Source: Bacteroidota bacterium
GTDB lineage: Bacteria; Bacteroidota; Bacteroidia; 2-12-FULL-35-15
Direction: 5' to 3'
Assembly: GCA_947476185.1 (NCBI GenBank)
Contig: CANJPX010000027.1
Coordinates: 1-40,369 of the forward strand
DNA: 40,369 bases
The notes under the pieces were generated by a model. That model saw only the letters and a program-made list of their open reading frames with translations, did no database searches and was not told the origin of the DNA. Position 1 is the stretch's first letter. Each line of letters opens with the position of its first letter. The position numbers and the translations under genes were made by a program. Positions 17,169 through 26,839 of this stretch are shown here, one piece after another.

Positions 17169-19451
17169 TTATTTGAGCAACTTCAAAAGCCTCTTTATAG
17201 CTTCCTTATTTTCCGGAAGGTCAAGCGATGAAAGTACTTTCTTTTTTTCTTTATTGGTAAGATGCCAGCTGAGTGAAATTCTGTCGTTTAACTCATTTCG
17301 CAACTCAAGATCTATGATATCGGTCTGAGATTTGCACCAGAGGTCAGCCATTTGAATTTGTAGGTTTTGGTTGTAGTCCTGGATCTCGAAAAGATGTCCA
17401 TAAAAACTTCCCATTGGTCTTGCTAATGCCTGTCCTAATGTTTGAGACGGGTTAATATCAACAGGGATGTTTTTGTGTTTATCACGTATTTGAATGACAA
17501 CAATTCCACTGGTGTTTTCTGCAATCCAATCATTGAAGGCTCTGATAAAGCGTAAACTAGTTTCAAGTCCGTAATTATCACGCAGACCTGCGTCCATAAT
17601 TTCTATCCGTGGTTCACTAGGAAGTGAAACAATCGGTGTGATATAAGGAAAGGTTGCGCTCATTCTTAAAACACTCGTGAAAAGAGTGTTTTTCGCACCT
17701 TGTTCTTTAAAGAACCTGGAATATTCTACTGCATCAAACAATTTATCATAGGTTGTTTTTTCAGATTTAGGATTCATAGTTAAATACGAGATACCTTGTG
17801 GTGAAATAAGTAGTTTTCTTCCGTCATTTACAATGGACGGAGAAAATACCATCATTGGAATAGTAGAATTCGCTTCCTCTTCCTTATAATCATTTAATCT
17901 TTTATTAAAAACATTATGTGTGTTTTCTTCAAGTTTCTGTTCAAATGCAGAACCACGGTCTTCAGAATATGAATGATTGTCTACTATAAAACTTTGCATA
18001 GGAAACAGCCATTCACTAGTTGCTATTTTAAAAGTTATAGGGTTTAAAATATCTTTCGAAATATTTGTCTGATATTGTTCCCCATAATAACTGGTTATTT
18101 TTTGTTTTTGTTTTTGTAGATATAATTCACGCAAATATGCTGCTCCAACCATTCCTCCTGATGATCCAGTGATCAATTGAATCCGGCTTAACAGTTGCCC
18201 ATCCATCAAGCTGTCTATATATTGCATTGTTGAAAGCGTCCATAATGAAGAGCGCAATCCGCCACCGCTGACATTTATAAAAACCATTTTCGGCTTTTTA
18301 TTGGGTTCACTTTTAGAAGTGTTCTTCGCCTTCCATTTATTTAATATTGCTATTGTAGCATCAAAATCTTTCGCCAAATTGCTATACTGCTTATCAATGA
18401 TCTTAAAATTGTCATAGCTGTATTCCGCTTTTGGCATATCATAATTTAACCCGTATGCATGATTTTCTGTATTCAGATATTTTATTTTATGAAGATAATT
18501 GAATGCCAATAAAAATATAATAAAGACCACTGTTGCCCAGCCTCTAAACCATCTGTAAAAAGAGCTAAAGAGCATTATGAACATAGTGAATAAAAGAAAA
18601 ATACTTGCGGCAGCCGGTATTTGAAATGCGTCAATTTTGCTAAAAAATCCTAAACCTAATAAACTTATTATGGAGATGATCTGAAAAATAAAAGCTGCAT
18701 GGTAATTTTGTTTAAGAACATCCTTCAGCATTTCCTTTTTATAATGCCTTACCGAGCGGACTAGTCTTATAGAGGTTGGTGTACTGAAATAAGTTTCAAC
18801 ATACCAGTCTCTTGATTCCTTTATTAAATGCGGGTTGCGTTCTCCATTAGATCTGTGAGTTTTTGTTTTTAAAAGAGTTTCATCGCGTGTCATAACACCA
18901 TGAAGCTTAAAAATATCTTTATTTACTTTAAAAAAATAATAAAAAGAAAGAAAAAGAAAAAATGCAAGCCCACTGTAAAATGAAAAGAGCATTAATATTA
19001 TTTTCCAAGTTGACATAATATCTTCTCCTTTTAGGAAAGAGAAAACAAGAAAGCTATAAGTGATCAAAAATATCAGCGGGAAGACTGCATTATTTAAGCA
19101 GTATTTCAAGAAAGGATTTCTCAGTGTAGCCAAAAAAGGAAAACGAAATGCATTTTTAATATAGCTTGAAATGTTGTATGCCATAATAAAACCTCCGAAT
19201 GAAAATCCCACAATAAAATAAGAAAGTAAACTCACCTTATCATAATATTCAGGTCCAAGAAAAAGATAAGCAACACCATAGGAGGTTGCAACACTATTCG
19301 TAATGATCGCCATAAAAAACAACCAGAATACGATCAACAATAAATTCTTTTTGAAATCAAGTAATACCAAACGAAAAGGAAAAGCGTAAGCTAGTCGTTG
19401 AAAAGCAGGACGCTTTGCTAAAATTCTTCTTATTTGAAGTGTGAACGACAT
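17169..19451 (-). CDS. Patatin-like phospholipase with multi-helix membrane domain
   Basis: 760 residues. About seven hydrophobic segments lie in the first 320 residues (roughly 35-55, 75-95, 123-140, 150-173, 253-270, 280-297, 305-320). A patatin domain follows: oxyanion loop SGGGLR (395-400), nucleophile elbow GSSGG with Ser431, and the dyad Asp620 in MDAGLRDN. All three catalytic elements are intact, so acyl hydrolase activity on membrane lipids is expected. It follows ftcD by 83 bases but has no obvious link to histidine breakdown. The side of the membrane on which the patatin domain lies cannot be told with certainty. Confidence 0.87.
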   Translation of the reverse strand: MSFTLQIRRILAKRPAFQRLAYAFPFRLVLLDFKKNLLLIVFWLFFMAIITNSVATSYGVAYLFLGPEYYDKVSLLSYFIVGFSFGGFIMAYNISSYIKNAFRFPFLATLRNPFLKYCLNNAVFPLIFLITYSFLVFSFLKGEDIMSTWKIILMLFSFYSGLAFFLFLSFYYFFKVNKDIFKLHGVMTRDETLLKTKTHRSNGERNPHLIKESRDWYVETYFSTPTSIRLVRSVRHYKKEMLKDVLKQNYHAAFIFQIISIISLLGLGFFSKIDAFQIPAAASIFLLFTMFIMLFSSFYRWFRGWATVVFIIFLLAFNYLHKIKYLNTENHAYGLNYDMPKAEYSYDNFKIIDKQYSNLAKDFDATIAILNKWKAKNTSKSEPNKKPKMVFINVSGGGLRSSLWTLSTMQYIDSLMDGQLLSRIQLITGSSGGMVGAAYLRELYLQKQKQKITSYYGEQYQTNISKDILNPITFKIATSEWLFPMQSFIVDNHSYSEDRGSAFEQKLEENTHNVFNKRLNDYKEEEANSTIPMMVFSPSIVNDGRKLLISPQGISYLTMNPKSEKTTYDKLFDAVEYSRFFKEQGAKNTLFTSVLRMSATFPYITPIVSLPSEPRIEIMDAGLRDNYGLETSLRFIRAFNDWIAENTSGIVVIQIRDKHKNIPVDINPSQTLGQALARPMGSFYGHLFEIQDYNQNLQIQMADLWCKSQTDIIDLELRNELNDRISLSWHLTNKEKKKVLSSLDLPENKEAIKRLLKLLK

Positions 19452-19534
19452 AACAACGGATTTATTATTCTGCTTATTTTTCTACTAACGGCAAATTACT
19501 CCCAAATTCACGAATTCTTCTGAATGGCACAAAA

Positions 19535-21229
19535 TCAGATCTTTCCGTTAATGAATTTCAGGATTTCCGATTCTAATGCCTGTGTCTTCACCTCTATTAC
19601 GTTACCTTGGGCAATAATGTTCTGAGAAAATACTTTATCTGTCAATCCTCCGGCATTTACTTTAACATTTAAGAAGGCCCCCATCACCGCTGATCGCGCA
19701 CATAAGGCACCTACACCTGCATCAGTGATGGAGTTTGGATTCCCTATCTCTACCATCGCTTTTATAACTTCCATGGATTCGTAACACAATTGCATCACTT
19801 TTAGTGGTACTTCCGTTGCATATTTTGTAGCATCCTGGATAGCTTGGGTTCTGGCCTTTTTTTCTTCATCGGTAGTCTTTGGTAAGCCAAAAGCGATCAT
19901 TATTTTTTTGAAAGCATTCGTATCTTCATCCACTAATTTCAGAAGTTCATTTTTAAAATATTGACCTTTTTCAGCCCAATCAGAGAATTCTTTCCAACGA
20001 TCATCCCAACCCGGTTTATGAGAGGAAAGGTTTGCTACCATTGTTCCCAAAGAAATACCTAATGCGCCAACATATGCAGAAACAGATCCACCTCCCGGAG
20101 CAGGACTTTCACTTGCTGTTTCATCAGAGAAAGCGACAAGATCCATTTTTATCAAACTAGAGGAGGACTCATCTTTTAATAGATATTCTATAATTCGTTC
20201 TTCCGGTTTGAAAGGTGCTAATTCGTCCAATCCAAGTGATTTTACCGCTATTTTAATGAGCTCTTTTTCAGATACACCGGTGGAGCGATTTTGTTTAACG
20301 AGGAAATATTTACCTGCATCGATCATTGATTTTAAGGGTACCAATCCGATCAATTCGGAGCCGGTCACTCTGATCCCTCTTTCTGTTGCTTTGTTGCATA
20401 CTTCATCAAATGCCTGATGAACTGAAGTAATATTGATGTTCGTGAGGTTCATTGAAATTTGTGCTATCCCATATTCCTCGATGTACCAACCAATTGCTTT
20501 CACTGATTTTAAAGTACCCGGAATATTCACAGGATTTCCATTTGCATCCATTACAATTTTACCAGTAACTTGATTTCCTTCGCGTTTTACCCTTCCGGCT
20601 TCCCGCACATCAAAGGCTATTGAATTTGCTCTGCGTGTGGATGTGGTATTTAAATTTACATTATAGGCAACTAAAAAATCCCGTGCACCGATAACGGTAG
20701 ATCCTGATTTTATTGAATGTTCGGCAGGACCGAAATCAGGTTTCCATTCCGGTAATTTTATTTTTTTGAAAAATCCTTCGTATTCTCCACCACGGATCAA
20801 AGATAAATTATTTCTATTTTTATCCGCCTGCGCTGCTTCATATAAATAAACTGCAATGCCTATTTCTTTTCCGACACGTGCACCTAGTTTTTTTGCAAAT
20901 TCGGCAGTCTCTTCCATTGAAATGCCTGCAATAGGAATCAAAGGACAAACATCGGTAGCTCCCATACGCGGATGCTCTCCTTTGTGTTTGCTCATATCTA
21001 TCAACTCGCTCGCTTTTTTAATTGCTAAAAAGGCAGCATCGATAACCGCTTGTGGATTTCCTACAAAGGTTACTACTGTTCTGTTTGTAGCCTTTCCGGG
21101 GTCAACATTTAATAATTTTACTCCTTCCACCGATTCTATCTGATCAGTTATTTGTTTAATGATGTTCATGTCATTTCCTTCTGAGAAATTTGGAACACAT
21201 TCGATTAATGCATTGGTTAATTTGTTCAT
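19535..21229 (-). CDS. ftcD: Bifunctional glutamate formiminotransferase / formimino-THF cyclodeaminase
   Basis: 564 residues, close to the length of the fused animal enzyme. The N-terminal part begins ALIECVPNFSEG and has KHKGEHPRMGATDVCPL with His82, the catalytic His of the family. It moves the formimino group from formiminoglutamate to tetrahydrofolate. The C-terminal part from about residue 355 is the cyclodeaminase, with SPAPGGGSVSAYVGALG (375-391), which then releases ammonia. It lies 57 bases downstream of hutI on the same strand. Together they take imidazolonepropionate to glutamate. Confidence 0.95.
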   Translation of the reverse strand: MNKLTNALIECVPNFSEGNDMNIIKQITDQIESVEGVKLLNVDPGKATNRTVVTFVGNPQAVIDAAFLAIKKASELIDMSKHKGEHPRMGATDVCPLIPIAGISMEETAEFAKKLGARVGKEIGIAVYLYEAAQADKNRNNLSLIRGGEYEGFFKKIKLPEWKPDFGPAEHSIKSGSTVIGARDFLVAYNVNLNTTSTRRANSIAFDVREAGRVKREGNQVTGKIVMDANGNPVNIPGTLKSVKAIGWYIEEYGIAQISMNLTNINITSVHQAFDEVCNKATERGIRVTGSELIGLVPLKSMIDAGKYFLVKQNRSTGVSEKELIKIAVKSLGLDELAPFKPEERIIEYLLKDESSSSLIKMDLVAFSDETASESPAPGGGSVSAYVGALGISLGTMVANLSSHKPGWDDRWKEFSDWAEKGQYFKNELLKLVDEDTNAFKKIMIAFGLPKTTDEEKKARTQAIQDATKYATEVPLKVMQLCYESMEVIKAMVEIGNPNSITDAGVGALCARSAVMGAFLNVKVNAGGLTDKVFSQNIIAQGNVIEVKTQALESEILKFINGKI

Positions 21230-21286
21230 TCGTTAACTTGTTTATTCGTTACTGTATATTTTTATTTCTTTTTGTCTTTTACTATT

Positions 21287-22534
21287 TTATGCAATCACTT
21301 TTCCTGCTATGATCACTGTCTCCACCAAATTACTTCCAAAGGAATAGGGGATGAACGAATAATTCGGAATTTCTTTTGTGATAAAAATATTCGCTTGTTT
21401 GCCAATTGCAATACTTCCATGTGTTTTGCTCAGGCCCATTGCATAGGCTGAATTAATTGTTGCTGCATTAATAGCCTCTTCCGGAGTCATTTTATATTGA
21501 ATACAACAAAGTGATAGCATCAGGTTCATGTTTCCACTCGGACTGCTTCCCGGGTTGTAATCGCTGGCAACAGCTAAGGGTAAACCTGCTTCTATTATTT
21601 TACGCGCAGGAGGTAAAGGCAATCCTAAGAAAAAGGCTGCACCGGGTAAAATGGTTGGCATTGTTTTCGAATTTTTTAATGCTTCAATTTCTTTGTCACC
21701 AACATACTCCAAATGATCAACACTAATTGCTCCAGCTTCAACACCTGCTAAAACTCCACCATAGTTGCTTAATTGTTCTGCATGAACTTTAGGGATCATT
21801 CCGTGTTTTTTAGCATGCCCCAATATTTCTATCGTTTCTTCCTTGGTAAAATAATTTTGCTCGCAAAAAACATCACAAAAATCTGCTAATTTTTCTTCAG
21901 CAATTTTTGGCATCATTTCGTTGATCAGCAGATCTATATACTTACGTCTTGCTTCCTGAAATTCTTTCGGAATGGCATGTGCACCAAGGAATGTGGCTTT
22001 TATGGTTAATGGAGAAAGTGTTTTTAATTTTTTTATTACACGAAGCATTTTTAATTCAGCTTCAACGCATAGGCCGTAACCGCTTTTTATTTCAACAGCA
22101 CCCGTACCTTGCATGGCGATCTCGTGCAAACGTTTTAAAGCACTTTCCACTAATTCTTCTTCGGATGCATTTTGTAGTTTTTTTGAAGAATTTAAAATTC
22201 CTCCTCCCCGTTCAAAGATCTGTTCGTATGTTAATCCATTTATTCTGTCAACAAATTCTCCTTCACGGCTGCCTGCATAAACAATGTGCGTGTGGCTATC
22301 ACAAAAGCAAGGCATTACAATTTTATTTGTCGCATCAATAATTGTTAAGTTGGTCCAATCCGAAATTCCTTCCCAATCTTCCATCTTTCCAAATCCTGCG
22401 ATCTTATCATCTTCAATGGCAAGCCAAGCATTGGCAATACAAGAAATAGATTTCATGTCTTTGCCAATTACTTTCTCCTTCGGAATATCTTCAGTTTGAA
22501 CTAATTGTTTTATATTTTTTATAAGGATCTTCAT
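21287..22534 (-). CDS. hutI: Imidazolonepropionase
   Basis: 415 residues of the amidohydrolase family. It opens the ring of imidazolonepropionate to give N-formiminoglutamate. Metal ligands are visible: HTH at 81-83, the His of PKVHAEQLSNYGG, and the Asp in ASDYNPGSSPSGN. The substrate-recognition segment VYAGSREGEF after HTH is typical of HutI. The product is the substrate of the next gene, ftcD. The upstream enzymes hutH and hutU are not in this window. Confidence 0.95.
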   Translation of the reverse strand: MKILIKNIKQLVQTEDIPKEKVIGKDMKSISCIANAWLAIEDDKIAGFGKMEDWEGISDWTNLTIIDATNKIVMPCFCDSHTHIVYAGSREGEFVDRINGLTYEQIFERGGGILNSSKKLQNASEEELVESALKRLHEIAMQGTGAVEIKSGYGLCVEAELKMLRVIKKLKTLSPLTIKATFLGAHAIPKEFQEARRKYIDLLINEMMPKIAEEKLADFCDVFCEQNYFTKEETIEILGHAKKHGMIPKVHAEQLSNYGGVLAGVEAGAISVDHLEYVGDKEIEALKNSKTMPTILPGAAFFLGLPLPPARKIIEAGLPLAVASDYNPGSSPSGNMNLMLSLCCIQYKMTPEEAINAATINSAYAMGLSKTHGSIAIGKQANIFITKEIPNYSFIPYSFGSNLVETVIIAGKVIA

Positions 22535-22744
22535 CTCAATATAATTATGGCTGAAAGATACTAAATTGGCTACTATTTATGCTTTATTTTTTATAGAAAA
22601 GGCAACCTTCTTATTTTCTTCACGCTAATTAGTAAAATCTATTAATTAATTACATAAATCTACATTTTTGCATGCTTAAATAGGATGAAATTTTTCTTTT
22701 TTTAACGAGCTATAAATACAATTTTTTCCTTCATTTTATTTGAT

Positions 22745-22752
22745 TAAATTTG
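22745..22752 (+). promoter_or_regulatory. Candidate -7 element for aroC
   Basis: TAAATTTG fits TAnnTTTG and lies 21 bases before the aroC ATG. The matching -33 position (22722-22725) reads TTTT in place of TTTG. Confidence 0.45.
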
Positions 22753-22773
22753 CCTGTTTTATAACATCATTTT

Positions 22774-23859
22774 ATGGCAGGCAATACCTTCGGAAAACTA
22801 TTTACACTAGCCACTTTTGGTGAATCGCATGGCGAAGCTTTAGGTGGTATTATTGATGGTTGTCCGGCCGGATTGCTCATCGACCTTGGTTTTATCCAAT
22901 CTGAATTGGATAGAAGGCGACCTGGACAGTCTCATATTGTTACTCAGCGGAAAGAAAGTGATACTGTCGAATTTCTTTCAGGAGTGTTCGAAGGTAAAAC
23001 GATGGGAACACCTATCGGTTTCATAATTCGCAACGAAAACCAAAAATCAAATGATTACGAAAACAATATAGAGGTTTATCGTCCGTCTCATGCAGATTAT
23101 ACCTATGATGCAAAATATGGAATGCGTGATCATCGCGGTGGGGGCAGATCTTCAGCCCGCGAAACCGTTAGCAGAGTTGTTGCCGGTGCCATTGCAAAAT
23201 TGATATTGAAACAACACAGAATCACCATTAATGCTTATACTTCTCAGGTTGGCGACATAAAATTATTGAAAGATTATCATGACCTGGATCTATCTAAAAC
23301 AGATTCTAATATTGTACGTTGTCCTGATGCACTTTTGGCTGATACAATGATCCAAAAAATAGAACAAGTGCGTAAAGCCGGTGATACTATCGGAGGCGTT
23401 ATTTCCTGTGTTATCAAAGGAACTCCTGTTGGATTAGGGGAACCCGTTTTTGATAAATTGCATGCAGATATTGGTAAAGCAATGCTAAGTATTAACGCTG
23501 TTAAAGGTTTCGAATACGGTAGTGGTTTTGAAGGTGCTAAAATGAATGGAAGCCAGCATAACGATTTGTTTGTTTTTGAAAATGGTAGAATAAAAACAAA
23601 GACAAACCTTTCGGGTGGAATCCAAGGCGGAATAAGCAATGGAGAAGATATTTATTTCAGGGTTGCTTTTAAGCCGGTTGCAACCATTATGCAAAAACAA
23701 AATACAGTAAATTCAAAAGGTGAAGTTGTTGAGATGACAGGAAAAGGAAGGCATGATCCTTGCGTATTACCAAGAGCTGTTCCAGTTGTGGAAGCTATGG
23801 CAGCTTTGGTTCTGGTAGATCATATTTTAAGAAATAATTCAGCATTTATAAAAAAATAA
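22774..23859 (+). CDS. aroC: Chorismate synthase
   Basis: 361 residues, normal length. It makes chorismate from EPSP using reduced FMN, the last step of the shikimate pathway. Family signatures are all present: [18 protein letters not shown] (16-33), [20 protein letters not shown] (about 113-132) and [17 protein letters not shown] near the C-terminus. No other aro genes are nearby. The AsmA-like gene follows after 41 bases and may be co-transcribed. Confidence 0.97.
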   Translation: MAGNTFGKLFTLATFGESHGEALGGIIDGCPAGLLIDLGFIQSELDRRRPGQSHIVTQRKESDTVEFLSGVFEGKTMGTPIGFIIRNENQKSNDYENNIEVYRPSHADYTYDAKYGMRDHRGGGRSSARETVSRVVAGAIAKLILKQHRITINAYTSQVGDIKLLKDYHDLDLSKTDSNIVRCPDALLADTMIQKIEQVRKAGDTIGGVISCVIKGTPVGLGEPVFDKLHADIGKAMLSINAVKGFEYGSGFEGAKMNGSQHNDLFVFENGRIKTKTNLSGGIQGGISNGEDIYFRVAFKPVATIMQKQNTVNSKGEVVEMTGKGRHDPCVLPRAVPVVEAMAALVLVDHILRNNSAFIKK

Positions 23860-23861
23860 TA

Positions 23862-23890
23862 CTCCGCGTCTTTGTGTCTACGCGGCAAAA
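23862..23890 (+). repeat. Palindromic intergenic element CTCCGCGT...ACGCGG
   Basis: CCGCGT at 23864-23869 and ACGCGG at 23880-23885 form a stem around CTTTGTGTCT. The wording CTCCGCGTCTTTG-GTCTACGCGG is like a dispersed intergenic palindrome I know from many environmental bacterial genomes. Its GC content is far above the flanking DNA. It sits between aroC and the AsmA-like gene. Confidence 0.45.
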
Positions 23891-23900
23891 AAACACCACC

Positions 23901-26708
23901 ATGACAAACGAAACACCAAAAAAGAAAAAAAGTTTATTGAGAAGAATCCTTAAATGGACAGGAATAACTTTCCTTGTGTTAATCATCTTTCTTATTGCCG
24001 CTCCTTTTTTATTCAAAAAGCAAATCGTACAGTTTGTGAAAGATACAGCAAATGAACAGCTGAATGCAAAGGTAAATTTTGGTGATTTTGACCTTACATT
24101 AATTAGTTCTTTCCCGGATTTTACACTATCTGTTGACAGCGTCAGTGTTGCGAATATTGATGATTTTGCTGGTGATACCCTTTTGTATGCTAAAAATTTA
24201 ACTGTTGGATTAAATTTAATGAGTGTGATCAAAGGGGAACAATATAAGATCAATTCAATTATTTTTGATCAACCTCGTATTCACGCTTTGGTTTTAAAAG
24301 ATGGAAAGGCTAATTGGGATATCGTTAAACCGAGCACCGATTCAGCAGGTGTGGTTGATACCGCAAAATCGGCACCATTTAAAATGACCTTGAAAAAGTT
24401 TCAGATAAAAAATGGATATATTGTTTATGATGATGCATCAATGGGGTTTTATACCGAATTGTATAATATGAATCATACCTTAAGCGGAGATTTTACTTCT
24501 GATAATTTTGTTTTAAAGACATTGACAGAGATTGAAAGATTTACATTGACTTATGGTGGAGTAGCATACATGAATAAGGTGAAAACACGTATCAAGGCAG
24601 ACTTGGACGCTGATATGCCAAATTTTAAATTCACATTTAAGGACAATGAATTTTCTTTCAATGAATTGACTTTAGGTCTTGATGGTTTCTTTGCAATGCC
24701 AAAAGATGATATGGATATGGATCTGAAATTTAAAGCAAATCAAACGGAGTTTAAAAATATTTTATCCTTGGTTCCCGGTGTTTACACAGCCGACTTCAAA
24801 GATGTCAAAACCTCCGGTTCATTGGCATTGGACGGTTTTGCAAAAGGGATTTATAATGATAAAAAAATGCCTGCATTTGGTTGTAAATTGTTGATCAAAG
24901 ATGCGATGTTCCAATATCCAGCATTACCAAAATCTGCAACAAATATCCAGGTTGATCTTTTAGTTGATAATAAAACAGGTGAGCCCGATGCAACAGTTAT
25001 TGATCTGAATAAATTTCATGTTGAGCTAGGTGGTAATCCGATCGATGCAAAAATGCATGTTTCTACTCCTGTTTCAGATGCGAATATCAATGCTGCAGTT
25101 TTAGCGAAGATCAATTTGGCAAGTATGAAAGACGTTATTCCATTGGAAAAAGGCGATGACTTAAATGGTATGATCACAGCGGATGTGAAATTGAAAGGAA
25201 GAATGAGCTCTATTGAAAAAGAACATTATGAAGAATTTGATGCAGAAGGAAAGTTGGCAATATTGGACATGAATTATCAAACTAAATCGTTGAATTATCC
25301 GACTCAGATAAGTTCATTGTATTTGGAATTTAATCCTAAGACTGTTGACCTGACAAAGTTTGATGCTAAAATAGGAAAGAGTGATATTCAAATGGATGGT
25401 AAGATTGAAAATTTTCTTCAGTATGCTTTAAAGGATTCTTTATTAAAAGGAACGTTTAATTTGAGTTCTTCATTATTAGATATCAACGAATTGATGAGTA
25501 GCAGTGATACTTCTAAGCCAGCTGCTGCAGATACAGCAGCAATGACTGTTACTGCAGTGCCTTCAAATTTAGATGTCAGGTTAAATGCAAACATTGCTAA
25601 ATTATTATACGATAATTTAACCATCACTAAAGTTACAGGAGGTGTGGCTATTAAAGATAGTAAAATGAAATTAGATAATTTGAAGTTGACCTTGGATGAA
25701 GTAGAAGGGACAATGGCCTTGACAGGTGTATACAATACTCAAAATGTTAAAAAACCAACGGTTGATTTCGATGCTGATATTGCCAATTTTGATATTCCCA
25801 AAACAGTGAAAATGTTTAATACTGTGGAAAAGCTTGCTCCAATTGCTAAATACTGTAAAGGTAAGTTTGGAACAAAGTTGAAATTTACAACTTTGTTGGA
25901 TGAGCATATGAGTCCGGTGATGAATACCTTAACAGGTGGTGGAAAATTGATCACCAACAGTGTTACTGTTGAAGGGTTTGAACCGTTAAATAAATTGGCT
26001 GATGCATTGAAACAAGAGAAATATAAGAAAATGACGTTCGAAAATGTGAATGCAAGTTATACATTTAAAGATGGCAGATTATTTGTTGATGAGATGCCCA
26101 TCAAATCAGGAAATATTACCGGAAATGTAAAAGGTTCAACAGGGTTTGATCAAACAATTGATTATACTTGGAAGTTGGAAATTCCTCGTTCCGAATTTGG
26201 TACACAGGCAAATGCAGCTGCAGGTAGTTTGTTGGCTCAAATAAATTCTCAAGCTGGAACCAATATTAAGATGAGCGATAAAGTAAAAATCAAAGTATTG
26301 TTTGGTGGAACAGTTACAAAACCTACTATAAAAACTGATTTATTTGGTACCGATCAAGGTGCAAAAGAACAAGTAAAAGAGATCATCAGTCAGGGTATTG
26401 ATATGGCGAAAGAAAAGGCTCGTGAGGAAGCTGAAAAAATAATGAAAGATGCACAAGTGCAAGTGGATAAAATAAAAGCGGATGCAAAAGTTTTAGCAGA
26501 TAAAGCGAAAGCTGAAGGATATGCAGCAATCGATAAAAATATTGAGGACATAAAAAATCCAATCGCTAAGGTCGCAGCGAAATCTGCTGCTCCTTCTGCT
26601 AAAAAAGAAGTTGACAAAAAAGCTCAATTGATTTTAGATGAGGCAAACAAAAAAGCAGATCAGATCTTGGTTAATGCAAAAGCTGCGTCAGATAAGAAGC
26701 TTCAATAA
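23901..26708 (+). CDS. AsmA-family envelope protein
   Basis: About 935 residues. A basic N-terminus (TPKKKKSLLRRILKWTG) leads into one membrane helix, followed by a very long periplasmic part. It has the AsmA start QLNAKVNFGDFDLTLISSFPDFTLSVDSVSV and an AsmA_2-like C-terminal region (GGGKLITNSVTVEGFEPLNKLADALKQEKYKKM). The family forms beta-groove bridges thought to move phospholipids between membranes. The last 100 residues are a helical, Ala/Lys/Asp-rich segment with repeated DAK and KADK words, not usual in short AsmA proteins. I use the ATG at 23901; a GTG at 23874 would make part of the palindromic repeat coding. Confidence 0.85.
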   Translation: MTNETPKKKKSLLRRILKWTGITFLVLIIFLIAAPFLFKKQIVQFVKDTANEQLNAKVNFGDFDLTLISSFPDFTLSVDSVSVANIDDFAGDTLLYAKNLTVGLNLMSVIKGEQYKINSIIFDQPRIHALVLKDGKANWDIVKPSTDSAGVVDTAKSAPFKMTLKKFQIKNGYIVYDDASMGFYTELYNMNHTLSGDFTSDNFVLKTLTEIERFTLTYGGVAYMNKVKTRIKADLDADMPNFKFTFKDNEFSFNELTLGLDGFFAMPKDDMDMDLKFKANQTEFKNILSLVPGVYTADFKDVKTSGSLALDGFAKGIYNDKKMPAFGCKLLIKDAMFQYPALPKSATNIQVDLLVDNKTGEPDATVIDLNKFHVELGGNPIDAKMHVSTPVSDANINAAVLAKINLASMKDVIPLEKGDDLNGMITADVKLKGRMSSIEKEHYEEFDAEGKLAILDMNYQTKSLNYPTQISSLYLEFNPKTVDLTKFDAKIGKSDIQMDGKIENFLQYALKDSLLKGTFNLSSSLLDINELMSSSDTSKPAAADTAAMTVTAVPSNLDVRLNANIAKLLYDNLTITKVTGGVAIKDSKMKLDNLKLTLDEVEGTMALTGVYNTQNVKKPTVDFDADIANFDIPKTVKMFNTVEKLAPIAKYCKGKFGTKLKFTTLLDEHMSPVMNTLTGGGKLITNSVTVEGFEPLNKLADALKQEKYKKMTFENVNASYTFKDGRLFVDEMPIKSGNITGNVKGSTGFDQTIDYTWKLEIPRSEFGTQANAAAGSLLAQINSQAGTNIKMSDKVKIKVLFGGTVTKPTIKTDLFGTDQGAKEQVKEIISQGIDMAKEKAREEAEKIMKDAQVQVDKIKADAKVLADKAKAEGYAAIDKNIEDIKNPIAKVAAKSAAPSAKKEVDKKAQLILDEANKKADQILVNAKAASDKKLQ

Positions 26709-26740
26709 GTATCAAGTATTTAGTATCAGGTATCAAGATG
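26708..26740 (+). repeat. Short direct repeats AGTATCAxGTAT
   Basis: AGTATCAAGTAT (26708-26719) and AGTATCAGGTAT (26722-26733) are repeated with a period of 14 bases, followed by a third partial TATCAAG. The element starts at the stop codon of the AsmA-like gene. Similar words occur between genes in other Bacteroidota genomes. Confidence 0.4.
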
Positions 26741-26805
26741 TATGACGTATCTTTTAAATCAATTTTCGTTATATTATTAAAGAATACAAATTATAATTAG
26801 TACAA

Positions 26806-26836
26806 TTCCCCCTTTACAAAGGGGGTAGGGGGATTT
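26806..26836 (+). repeat. CCCCCTTT...AAAGGGGG hairpin element before the PorE-like gene
   Basis: CCCCCTTT (26808-26815) and AAAGGGGG (26818-26825) are perfect inverted copies, followed by TAGGGGGATTT. This is the form of a widespread intergenic repeat (CCCCCTTT-AAAGGGGG-TAGGGGGATT). Its end lies three bases before the ATG at 26840, so it occupies the place of the ribosome binding site. Confidence 0.6.
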
Positions 26837-26839
26837 CCG

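Noticed and set aside
17169..19451. Patatin gene as a CBASS-type phage defence effector
   Set aside because: No cyclic nucleotide synthase or other defence gene is adjacent; neighbours are a small unknown gene and histidine-breakdown genes.
23874..23900. GTG start giving the AsmA-like protein nine extra residues
   Set aside because: These codons are made from a palindromic intergenic repeat; the ATG at 23901 gives a normal basic N-terminus before the membrane helix.
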